The notes under the pieces: generated by a model
Database searches by the model: none
Told to the model about the DNA's origin: nothing
What the model saw: only the letters and a program-made list of their open reading frames with translations
In this document: piece after piece, positions 1 to 7,433 of the stretch
Position numbering within the stretch: the stretch's first letter is position 1
How the letters are laid out: every line of letters starts with the position of its first letter
Position numbers and translations under genes: made by a program
Origin: JBAZOY01 sp041648505
Lineage (GTDB): Bacteria; Desulfobacterota; Syntrophia; Syntrophales; CG2-30-49-12
Direction of reading: 5' to 3'
Length of the DNA stretch: 22,145 nucleotides
Assembly: GCA_041648505.1 (NCBI GenBank)
Contig: JBAZOY010000037.1
Span: 1-22,145, forward strand

Positions 1-768
1 CATCTCCACATTTTTTTCCCGGATGAACCCGGCAAGAAGCATCTCATCAATACCACGGGGCAGGGGAGCGGTTGCCGCATAGGTAACAGCAGGGTCTGTA
101 CCGATGGCCACTGCCACCTCCATTTTTTCCCCGACCTTTCGGTATTCGCTAAAATAATGCGAGCCGTCCTTATGAATATGCCAGTGCATACCTGTCGTAT
201 TTTTATCAAAAACCTGAAGACGGTACATACCGGCATTCCTCTTTCCCGTAACAAGGCTTTTGGTAAAGACAACGGGCAGGGTCACAAAAGGACCACCGTC
301 GCCGGGCCAGCAATGTAGAACCGGCAATCTTCTCAGGTCAACCTGATCGCCCTTCAAAACAACCTCCTGGCAGGGAGGGTGTGACATCTTTACGGTTCTT
401 GGTAAATATCGCCTTAAGCTGAAAGCCTTGGTCAGAAGCCTAAGTTTCTCTATTAGATTCTTAGGCGGCGCCTGATCGAGAAGATCTTTTAGCCTCTTCC
501 TCAGATCAACCAGTTCTCTTACACCCAGGGCAAGGGCAATCCTCTTTTCAGATCCAAAGGCATTGGTAATTACGGGAAAGGAAGAACCTACCACCTGTTC
601 AAAAAGCAATGCCTTGCCGCCCGACGGACTTTTGGAAACCCTGTCTGTTATCTCTGTGATCTCAAGATAAGAAGAAACGGGCGCCTTGATCCTCAGCAGT
701 TCTCCTTCGCTTTCAAGGACCCGGATAAAGTCGGCCAGATTACGGTAATTCCTTTTCTTAGCCATCAT
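1..768 (-). CDS. UbiD-family prFMN-dependent decarboxylase, N-terminal part (probable menaquinone-pathway MqnL)
   Basis: The frame is open from the start at 766-768 to the window edge, giving 256 residues of a family usually 450-600 long, so the catalytic C-terminal half lies outside. The stretch around residues 178-202 (NAGMYRLQVFDKNTTGMHW, then HIHKDGS) is the typical UbiD block that contacts prenylated FMN and its metal ion. The gene overlaps the end of ubiX, whose product makes the prFMN cofactor, and a ubiA-type prenyltransferase precedes both. That trio fits decarboxylation of the prenylated naphthoate in the futalosine menaquinone route (MqnL), but ubiquinone-type UbiD cannot be excluded. 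Two adjacent ATG codons (768 and 765) both fit the GGGGAGAG ribosome site; the second would give MAKKRN. Identification of the family is firm, pathway assignment is inference. Confidence 0.88.
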   Translation of the reverse strand, partial: MMAKKRNYRNLADFIRVLESEGELLRIKAPVSSYLEITEITDRVSKSPSGGKALLFEQVVGSSFPVITNAFGSEKRIALALGVRELVDLRKRLKDLLDQAPPKNLIEKLRLLTKAFSLRRYLPRTVKMSHPPCQEVVLKGDQVDLRRLPVLHCWPGDGGPFVTLPVVFTKSLVTGKRNAGMYRLQVFDKNTTGMHWHIHKDGSHYFSEYRKVGEKMEVAVAIGTDPAVTYAATAPLPRGIDEMLLAGFIREKNVEM

Positions 769-1363
769 TCTCTCCCCATCTCGGTATCAGATGGTGTTCA
801 AGTTGCAAATGATCGAGGATCCTTCCCGCCATGAAATTCACCAGATCTGAGATTTTCTTAGGCTTGTGATAAAAGGGAGGGCTCGCAGGCATGATAATAG
901 CACCGGCCTCCGTTGCCGCCACCATGTTTCTCAAATGGATGAGACTCAGCGGGGTCTCGCGGGGAACGAGAAGAAGTGGACGTCGTTCCTTCAGGGTAAC
1001 ATCGGCAGCCCTTTCAATCAGGTTACCGGCATATCCTGCGGCGATTGTGGAAAGGGTTTTCATGGAACATGGAACGACCACCATTCCGGATGCCTGAAAA
1101 GAGCCGCTGGCTATCGGGGCAAAGAGATCATCTACAGGATACCGGATTAGCTCACCTTCATTTTTCGCTTTGCTCAGCGACCGATCTAACAATTCATCTA
1201 AAGGTTTATCATCCCATTCCTGTTCATAACGCATAATATCCTCACCCATGTCGGATATAATAAGATGGATCTCGACAGGCATCGTCAACAGGATTTCGAG
1301 AAGCCTTATCGCATAGATGGTTCCTGAACCACCGGTTATCCCTACAATGATTCGTTTTTTCAA
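758..1363 (-). CDS. ubiX: UbiX-like flavin prenyltransferase (MqnM-type)
   Basis: 201 residues, normal for UbiX. It transfers a dimethylallyl group to FMN to make the prFMN cofactor needed by UbiD decarboxylases. The N-terminal GITGGSGTIYA loop is the flavin-binding motif, and the block PCSMKTLSTIAAGYAGNLI followed by RAADVTLKERRPLLLVPRETP is the family signature. The start is a TTG (1361-1363) that overlaps the ubiA stop as TTGA, with a GGGAGG ribosome site five bases upstream; this overlap is the reason for choosing TTG. The end overlaps the start of ubiD. The gene sits between the prenyltransferase that makes the substrate and the decarboxylase it serves, so translational coupling is likely. 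In the futalosine pathway this role is called MqnM. Confidence 0.93.
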   Translation of the reverse strand: MKKRIIVGITGGSGTIYAIRLLEILLTMPVEIHLIISDMGEDIMRYEQEWDDKPLDELLDRSLSKAKNEGELIRYPVDDLFAPIASGSFQASGMVVVPCSMKTLSTIAAGYAGNLIERAADVTLKERRPLLLVPRETPLSLIHLRNMVAATEAGAIIMPASPPFYHKPKKISDLVNFMAGRILDHLQLEHHLIPRWGENDG

Positions 1364-2274
1364 GATATCCTCCCTATCATTTCCTCTGTTATCAAAGCTG
1401 TAAATAAAAGGATCGAAATGATACTATTAACATGAAAAAAGGCGATGTTGATCCTGGAGAGGTCATCGGGTTTGACGATTCTGTGCTCTACAATTAAAAG
1501 TATCCCGATAACGGAAACAAAGAGAAGGTAAAACTGACTGAGAGCAAATATCCAGTAAAGGGATAAAAGCGATAAAAAAGTGATTAAATGGAGAATTGAT
1601 GAAAAATGCATAGCTTTTGCCGCACCGAATCTTGCCGGCATGGAGTAGAGCTTCTGACGGCGGTCAAAGTCTAAATCCTGGCAGGAATATAGAATGTCAA
1701 AACCGGCTATGTAAGTGCACAAGGTCAGTGATAAAGCCAGTATCCTGTAAGAAAACGTACCCGTTACGGCAACCCAGACCGCTATGGGTGCTAATCCCTG
1801 TACTAGACCCAGAACAATGTGTGACAGCCATGTAAACCTCTTCGTATATGAATAACCAAAAAGTGCAAGCAAAACGGGGAATGAAAGCAGGAAACAAAGT
1901 TCGGAGATGGCCAATGCAGAAAGGATAAAAACAATACTTGAACCAATGATAAAAAGGGCTGTTTCTTTAATAGAAATGCGACCGGCAGGGATCTCCCTTT
2001 CAGCAGTCCTTGGATTCTTTGCATCGATATTGGCATCAGCCAGGCGGTTGAAACCCATGGCGGCGGATCTGGCTCCTGCCATTGCCACAATGATCCAGAA
2101 GATGAGGCTGTAGGTGACAGGATTGTCTCTATGTGCCAGAATAAGAGCAGTCAGGGCAAAGGGGAGGGCAAAGATGGTATGGGAGAATTTAATCATTCGC
2201 CCGTAGACGACAACCGTGGAACGCCATTTAAGAATTTTTTCAGCAAACAAGATTTTCTCCATATTTGAGAGCAT
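1360..2274 (-). CDS. UbiA-family polyprenyltransferase (probable MqnP)
   Basis: 304-residue integral membrane protein that joins an isoprenoid chain to an aromatic acid. Both aspartate-rich motifs of the family are present: NRLADANID (N76, D80, D84) in the first and CQDLDFDRR (D200, D202, D204) in the second; they bind Mg-diphosphate. Multiple hydrophobic segments cover most of the chain. It is the first gene of the ubiA-ubiX-ubiD set, and its stop overlaps the ubiX start. The set suits prenylation of 1,4-dihydroxy-6-naphthoate (MqnP); 4-hydroxybenzoate prenyltransferase is the alternative. The start is uncertain: ATG at 2274 and ATG at 2262 both lack a clear ribosome site. No mqnA-D genes lie in the window, so the pathway call is inference. 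Confidence 0.88.
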   Translation of the reverse strand: MLSNMEKILFAEKILKWRSTVVVYGRMIKFSHTIFALPFALTALILAHRDNPVTYSLIFWIIVAMAGARSAAMGFNRLADANIDAKNPRTAEREIPAGRISIKETALFIIGSSIVFILSALAISELCFLLSFPVLLALFGYSYTKRFTWLSHIVLGLVQGLAPIAVWVAVTGTFSYRILALSLTLCTYIAGFDILYSCQDLDFDRRQKLYSMPARFGAAKAMHFSSILHLITFLSLLSLYWIFALSQFYLLFVSVIGILLIVEHRIVKPDDLSRINIAFFHVNSIISILLFTALITEEMIGRIS

Positions 2275-2715
2275 TGAAGATTGTATTCAACGACACTCAA
2301 AAATTTATTAAACTATACATGTTTTACTTTGCTGCAAAGGCACAACTTACGCTTGAGTATGCAAAACTGTCTTTGGCGGTAATGCGCTGCGAGGGCATTG
2401 CTGCATTGCCCGGATCTTCAATTTGCGCCTTCTGAAATCAACTTTCGCTATTCTGTAAAGGTCTCACGTTATGAGGCAAATCTTCATTGATTTTTAACAT
2501 AAAATTCGTGAAATAACAAGAAACAAGCAGTTTCATGATCATCATGTCTGCTTGCTGCGCACCGTCAGGGCGGCATACGGCAGGTATTTTTGCCAAGATC
2601 ATAAGAGGCTGACCTCCGACCATGACCCAGAGCTGGCAACAGCCACAGGTCTGAGGAATCAAAAACAGGGACAAGCTCACATTTTTCAGGTAAAAAACGT
2701 ACCCCCTATTGTGTA

Positions 2716-2729
2716 ATTTCATGTGAAAT
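2716..2729. promoter_or_regulatory. Short perfect palindrome, operator-like
   Basis: ATTTCA-TG-TGAAAT is a perfect dyad of 6-bp arms with a 2-bp centre. It lies about 40 bp upstream of the TTGACA/TACAAT promoter-like pair on the plus strand, a position that would suit an activator or a repressor. No regulator is identified, and a dyad this short can arise by chance. Confidence 0.3.
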
Positions 2730-2766
2730 AATGGTTGCCGCTCCTCGTTATGAAGTGAATAAAAAA

Positions 2767-2794
2767 TTGACAATAATTCTTGCACTATTACAAT
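2767..2794 (+). promoter_or_regulatory. Sigma70-like promoter
   Basis: TTGACA at 2767-2772 and TACAAT at 2789-2794 are separated by 16 bp in an AT-rich setting. It points toward the HEAT-repeat gene, whose start is about 500 bp further on, so it would give a long leader or drive an unrecognised small transcript. No gene starts close behind it. Confidence 0.4.
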
Positions 2795-3297
2795 TTATTC
2801 AGTAATAAATTCGATAGTTGTGACAATAATATATCTCATTTATCAGTAAGCTTTTAACCTTTTATCTTGAAACTATTGAGGAAGGTTTTAGCGGCAGCGA
2901 ATGTTGACGGATGCACAATTAGCAAATTTCATTATCTTCAAAAATCAGCGCATCTTAATTCCGCTCGAAAATTTTCTCTGGTGGTAGTTTGTCGAGAATA
3001 TGAGGCCTTAATCATTTATACTCTGTATTTTGTATGGACGTTGAGAAGTAAATATAAAATGATCAAAAAGAACAGATAAACCTGTATGACGCTCCGCCTG
3101 ACGGTCGGCATTTGTTGTGGCTTGTTGTGATTAATTTTAGGGCGTCCCTCCTGGCCGGCATTTGACATATTTCGCCGGAAGGTGTAGTTTTCAAAGCATA
3201 TTCATCAATAATAATCGGATAATGTTGATATTGAAAAATAAACGGGGTTCTTGAATCCAGGAAATAGGATTTCAGGTTTCATTTTATGAGGTGATAT

Positions 3298-5541
3298 ATG
3301 GACGGCTCGAAAATTCAGGAAAAAGCGATAGAAGTTGTCGTAATTATGAATACGGCAATCATCAATCTCCGTCTTTATCCGCCAACCAACGCGATGGTCG
3401 TAAAGACCATCGACAGGCTTTACGATATGCTGCAGGCCATTTTTGCAGAGGAGGGCGATCTGCTGCTTGCCGAGTCGGGAAAGAATCTTCTCATATCCGG
3501 CGATCCCCTGAGTCAAAAAAACCAGGAGAGACCGCAAGTGGCCATCTTTCTGCTGCTGATGATAAACTGGGGAATCAAGAGCATCGGTTTCAATAAAAAT
3601 ATGGATAAAATTGAACTTTCTTTTTTCCTCGAAATCATGGGGAAAAAACCGGAAGACGTAAAAAAGGATATGGAAATGGGGCTTGAACAGCTCATTTCAG
3701 AAGGAAAGATGCCCCATATCCAGATCAATCAGAAGGTTTATGTCGAAATGGACAGCGACCGGCAGATCGTGGCAGGCCTTGACATAAAGGATGAGGATAT
3801 CATTAAATATATCACGAATGAAGTCCCAGATATCATATTAGATCCCGCGGAAATAAAAGAAAAGGCGCAGAATCCTGAGTGGGTATTACAGATATTTCAA
3901 TCCGGTTTAAAGCATCTTTCCGAAAAAGATGGAACACTTTCCGACATCGTGTTGTCGGAAAACATGATCCATATGTTGCACTCTCTGGATAATGTCATGG
4001 GAGATGCCGATAAAAATAGAATTTCCCAACAGATTGCCACGACCATTTCCGATATGGATGCCGATCTTGTTGCCACGATTTTGACTAAGAATATGGATGG
4101 ACTTCTCGAAAACAGCCTTTTTGATCATATCATCGACCGTATCGATCATGAAAAATTTGAGCATGTTGCCGGTGCACTCCATCACGCGTTAGATGGCGCA
4201 CATATTGAGGGAAGAGAACCCGACAGAGAGAAAATCGAATCTGTTCAGCAAGCCTATCAGCACTTGATGAACACTGATAAGGGTGTGGAACTCCAGCATC
4301 AGATCGAGGAAAAACATGCCCGCGAAAAGGAAGAGAAAGAAAACAGAATCAGGGAAGTCAAGGGAAAAGTTCTCGATTTTTTAAACCAGCTTGATGAGGG
4401 CATGGCCCATAAAAGCGATGCGACATCCCTGCCGGAAATGCTGGACATGCTCTACTCGGAAGGGGAAACCGAAACGGCGGAAGCAATCATCGACCGATTA
4501 ACCGGCAGCCTTCAAAGTGATCATTCAGACATTCGGGCAGCAGCATCAGGGGCTCTGGTCAATATTATCCAGAATTTCTCAGAGGTGCGGCGAACGGATA
4601 TATTGAACCGGTATCTGGACAGGTTACTTTCATGGATACGAATGGAAACATTACCGTCACACGCGTTCGGAACAATCTGTACGCAACTTAAGGATATGGC
4701 GCAAGGCCGGATCCGCAAAAACCAGTGTGCCGACAGCCTTCCCATATTGGAAGCGCTTTATTTCATTGCCTCACGTCAGATTGAAAAGGATGACCAGATT
4801 CAATCCACTGCAGCCGACACATTAGGGGAAATAGCATCTGCTGACATTCTGGAAGTTCTTCTGGCAGAATTTCGGACGGATATTGGAAATCAGAGAAACG
4901 AAGCCGGGCGTAATCTGGTCTTGGTGGCAGAACACTCGATTAACAGCCTTCTCGATTTACTGCAGGAAAGCGAAAGCAGTACTGAACGCGTACTGATTTT
5001 AAACTTGATACCTGAAATGGGACATATAGCCGCACCGTATATCATTGGGCGGATCGAAGAAAGTGCTCCCTGGTATTACCTTAGAAATCTGGCGCTGCTC
5101 CTGGGCAGGATCGGCAGCGAAGAGCATGCGCAAATTCTGGCGCCACTTCTGGTGTACGATGATCCCCGGGTTCAGAGAGAGGCATTAAAAAGCGTCAACA
5201 ACATCGGGGGGGCTTTCAAGGGTGAAATTCTATTAAATGCCCTTTCAGGATGTGATGATCAGCTCAAGGCCAGTGTCGTGACCACATTAGGATCACTGAA
5301 GCATCGCGATGCTCTGAAGTCTATTGTTGAACTATTTAAATCAAAACTCAATCTGTCGGAAGAGATGAAAGTTAATCTGCAGGAAAATATCTGTCGTGCC
5401 CTGGGGAAAATCGGGGACAGGGAAGCGTTGCCATTTCTGACGGAGGTCAGTAAGTCCGGCGGCATATTTGGCTTCAAATCGTACAATCCGAAAGTGAAAG
5501 CCGCTGCGGGGCGAGCTGTCGGCATGTTATCTAAAATCTGA
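3298..5541 (+). CDS. Large HEAT-repeat protein of unknown role
   Basis: 747 residues with no signal peptide or membrane segment, so probably cytoplasmic. The N-terminal ~150 residues form a domain with the feature NLRLYPPTNAMV, a helical pattern, and no catalytic motif that I recognise. A highly charged, probably coiled stretch rich in E and K lies near residues 335-365. From about residue 400 to the end runs a series of helix-pair repeats of HEAT/PBS-lyase type, for example IQSTAADTLGEIASADILEV, DDPRVQREALKSVNNIGG and ICRALGKIGDREALPFL. Such arrays are usually protein-binding scaffolds. The ATG at 3298 follows GAGGTGAT at good spacing. The gene stands alone, so its partner cannot be read from context. 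Confidence 0.8.
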   Translation: MDGSKIQEKAIEVVVIMNTAIINLRLYPPTNAMVVKTIDRLYDMLQAIFAEEGDLLLAESGKNLLISGDPLSQKNQERPQVAIFLLLMINWGIKSIGFNKNMDKIELSFFLEIMGKKPEDVKKDMEMGLEQLISEGKMPHIQINQKVYVEMDSDRQIVAGLDIKDEDIIKYITNEVPDIILDPAEIKEKAQNPEWVLQIFQSGLKHLSEKDGTLSDIVLSENMIHMLHSLDNVMGDADKNRISQQIATTISDMDADLVATILTKNMDGLLENSLFDHIIDRIDHEKFEHVAGALHHALDGAHIEGREPDREKIESVQQAYQHLMNTDKGVELQHQIEEKHAREKEEKENRIREVKGKVLDFLNQLDEGMAHKSDATSLPEMLDMLYSEGETETAEAIIDRLTGSLQSDHSDIRAAASGALVNIIQNFSEVRRTDILNRYLDRLLSWIRMETLPSHAFGTICTQLKDMAQGRIRKNQCADSLPILEALYFIASRQIEKDDQIQSTAADTLGEIASADILEVLLAEFRTDIGNQRNEAGRNLVLVAEHSINSLLDLLQESESSTERVLILNLIPEMGHIAAPYIIGRIEESAPWYYLRNLALLLGRIGSEEHAQILAPLLVYDDPRVQREALKSVNNIGGAFKGEILLNALSGCDDQLKASVVTTLGSLKHRDALKSIVELFKSKLNLSEEMKVNLQENICRALGKIGDREALPFLTEVSKSGGIFGFKSYNPKVKAAAGRAVGMLSKI

Positions 5542-5765
5542 TCATATCATAAAAGGGACAGGCTGGGGGACGCCAATGGAAATATGCTTTTCCAATAACT
5601 GATGCAATTCTGCGTTTGTCCTTTTGGGGTGCGGCGGGCAGGAAAATAACACTCCGCACAAAGTGGTGGATTCAGAAAAAATATTATGCTTGACGGATAG
5701 GAATTTATTCGCATAAGCTTAATAAAATTGTAGAATGTTTTAAATGATCAGGGAGGCAAGGCAAA

Positions 5766-6647
5766 GTGGATCAAAAAAGGTACGAACTAAATGTCCAGTT
5801 GGCACAAATGTTAAAAGGCGGTGTCATTATGGACGTGACCAATGTGGAACAGGCAAAGATTGCCGAAAATGCGGGAGCAGTTGCAGTTATGGCCCTTGAA
5901 CGGGTTCCCGCAGATATACGCAAAGAGGGCGGTGTTGCCCGGATGTCCGATCCGGCCATGATAGCCGAGATCAAGAAAGCAGTGTCAATTCCGGTCATGG
6001 CCAAGACAAGGATAGGTCATTTTGTGGAGGCCCAGATATTAGAGGCGCTGAAAATCGACTATATTGACGAGAGCGAGGTATTAACTCCCGCCGATGAAGA
6101 ATGTCACACCGACAAGACAAAGTTCGCCGTTCCCTTCGTCTGTGGTGCCCGTAATCTCGGAGAAGCACTGAGGCGAATCGCAGAGGGTGCTGCCATGATT
6201 CGTACCAAGGGGGAAGCAGGAACCGGAAATGTGGTCGAGGCGGTACGGCATATGCGCACAATGAATCGGGAGATACGGCAGCTTGTCGGTATGCCGCTGG
6301 AAGAAGTTACCGGTTTTGCTAAGACCAACGGAATACCTTACGAACTTGCTTTGCAGGTAAGGGAGCTTGGCCGCCTGCCGGTGGTGAATTTTGCTGCCGG
6401 TGGTATAGCAACGCCTGCTGATGCAGCGCTTATGATGCAGCTCGGGTGTGACGGCATCTTCGTAGGTTCCGGGATATTCAAATCGGAAAATCCTGATCAG
6501 CGTGCCCGGGCAATCGTAAAAGCGACGGCTTATTATAACGATCCAGTGAAGATTCTCGAAGCCTCCATGAGCCTCGGAAAAGCCATGCCCGGAATTGAAA
6601 TATCAGACATTCCGGAAGGACAGCTTCTCGCGGCAAGGGGATGGTAA
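5766..6647 (+). CDS. pdxS: Pyridoxal 5'-phosphate synthase, synthase subunit PdxS
   Basis: 293 residues, exactly the family length. PdxS condenses ribose 5-phosphate, glyceraldehyde 3-phosphate and ammonia to PLP in the DXP-independent vitamin B6 route. The (beta/alpha)8 barrel motifs are intact: IMDVTNVEQAKIAENAGA with D23, PVMAKTRIGH with the Schiff-base lysine K80, and MIRTKGEAGTGN with the second lysine K148. The C-terminal phosphate loop GGIATPADAA and GSGIFKSENP are present. Translation starts at GTG (5766), preceded by GGGAGG. The last codons overlap the pdxT start, as expected for the two subunits of one complex. Confidence 0.97.
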   Translation: MDQKRYELNVQLAQMLKGGVIMDVTNVEQAKIAENAGAVAVMALERVPADIRKEGGVARMSDPAMIAEIKKAVSIPVMAKTRIGHFVEAQILEALKIDYIDESEVLTPADEECHTDKTKFAVPFVCGARNLGEALRRIAEGAAMIRTKGEAGTGNVVEAVRHMRTMNREIRQLVGMPLEEVTGFAKTNGIPYELALQVRELGRLPVVNFAAGGIATPADAALMMQLGCDGIFVGSGIFKSENPDQRARAIVKATAYYNDPVKILEASMSLGKAMPGIEISDIPEGQLLAARGW

Positions 6648-7390
6648 TTACAGAGATGTCGGCGGGTGAAAATGAATCAAATGTTTTATTACTGAAGAAA
6701 TCAGTTTACACCTCCGTTATCGGTGTTCTTGATCTTCAGGGAGGAGTCTTAGAACACCTCGATCACCTGAAACGTCTCGGTATCAAGGGTATAAGAGTCA
6801 AAAACCCCCCGGATTTTACAAACCTTGCAGGTCTTATTATACCCGGCGGTGAAAGTACCTGTCTTGCCCGTCTGATTGATATCTATGGTTTCAGGGATAT
6901 CATTATCCGGGAATTCCAACGGGGGATGAAGATCTGGGGAACATGTGCCGGGGCTGTTCTGCTTGCCAAGTCTGTCGTTGGCGAATCGCCGCATCTTGGT
7001 TTGATTGACATAGAGATCGAGAGAAACAGCTTTGGAAGTCAACTGGACAGTTTTACAGGCGAAGCCGTTATACCAAGAGTTTCATCGCAAAATATCCCTT
7101 TAACCTTCATTCGTGCCCCCAAAATCACAAAAGTAGGCAGAAGTGTTAATGTCCTGCTCCGGATAGAGGACTATATTGCTGCTGCGGAAAGCCCTGACGT
7201 GCTGGTTACGGTCTTTCACCCCGAACTGACAGGATGCTTCGCCTTCCACCGCTATTTTGCCTGTAAATGCGGCCTTGAACTGCTTGACAAAACAGAAGCC
7301 CCTGTCATTGATCCCACCTGGAACAACAAAAGCTGGGCTTGCTTTGCCTGTACCGCATCGGGTGCGGGCCAGATATATTCTAAAGACTGA
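6641..7390 (+). CDS. pdxT: Pyridoxal 5'-phosphate synthase, glutaminase subunit PdxT
   Basis: A class I-like glutamine amidotransferase that releases ammonia from glutamine and channels it to PdxS. Motifs: GLIIPGGEST (oxyanion region), GTCAGAVLLA with the nucleophile C102, and VFHPELT with the H193/E195 pair, so the catalytic triad is complete. At 249 residues it is longer than the usual 190-200: about 24 residues precede the first strand (VIGVLDLQGG) and about 45 follow the final HRYF, including three further cysteines. The ATG at 6641 overlaps the pdxS stop; ATG at 6656 is an alternative. The ribosome site is poor at both, which suggests coupling to pdxS translation. Confidence 0.95.
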   Translation: MVITEMSAGENESNVLLLKKSVYTSVIGVLDLQGGVLEHLDHLKRLGIKGIRVKNPPDFTNLAGLIIPGGESTCLARLIDIYGFRDIIIREFQRGMKIWGTCAGAVLLAKSVVGESPHLGLIDIEIERNSFGSQLDSFTGEAVIPRVSSQNIPLTFIRAPKITKVGRSVNVLLRIEDYIAAAESPDVLVTVFHPELTGCFAFHRYFACKCGLELLDKTEAPVIDPTWNNKSWACFACTASGAGQIYSKD

Positions 7391-7433
7391 AACCTTATCG
7401 TTCCCTGCGACACGGACACCGCAGCGGGAGACC

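Larger units (their letters stand above)
2275..3297. other. Gene-poor gap of about 1 kb
   Basis: Between the divergent ubiA-type gene and the HEAT-repeat gene I see no credible gene. Two open frames (2438-2785 minus, 2867-3079 plus) have no recognisable family, no good ribosome site and odd composition. The stretch contains a short palindrome (2716-2729), a sigma70-like promoter (2767-2794) and a degenerate direct repeat ending in CGGCATTTG (near 3091-3112 and 3142-3161). The part from about 2540 to 2700 is richer in G+C than its flanks and could be a decayed gene or mobile-element remnant, but I cannot name it. Confidence 0.6.

Noticed and set aside
2438..2785. 115-codon minus-strand frame
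   Set aside because: No recognisable domain, no ribosome site, and composition changes along its length; more likely non-coding or a remnant.
2867..3079. 70-codon plus-strand frame behind the promoter at 2767-2794
   Set aside because: No family resemblance and no clear ribosome site before the ATG; the promoter alone is not enough to call it.
3140..3160. Sigma54-like site (TGGCCGGCATTTGAC)
   Set aside because: The essential -12 GC reads AC, and no activator or conserved context supports it.
5690..5718. Promoter ahead of pdxS (TTGACG)
   Set aside because: No acceptable -10 hexamer at 16-18 bp spacing.
7257..7433. Upstream extension of the uvrC frame
   Set aside because: It overlaps the end of pdxT, and UvrC homologues begin near the ATG at 7434, which has a ribosome site.
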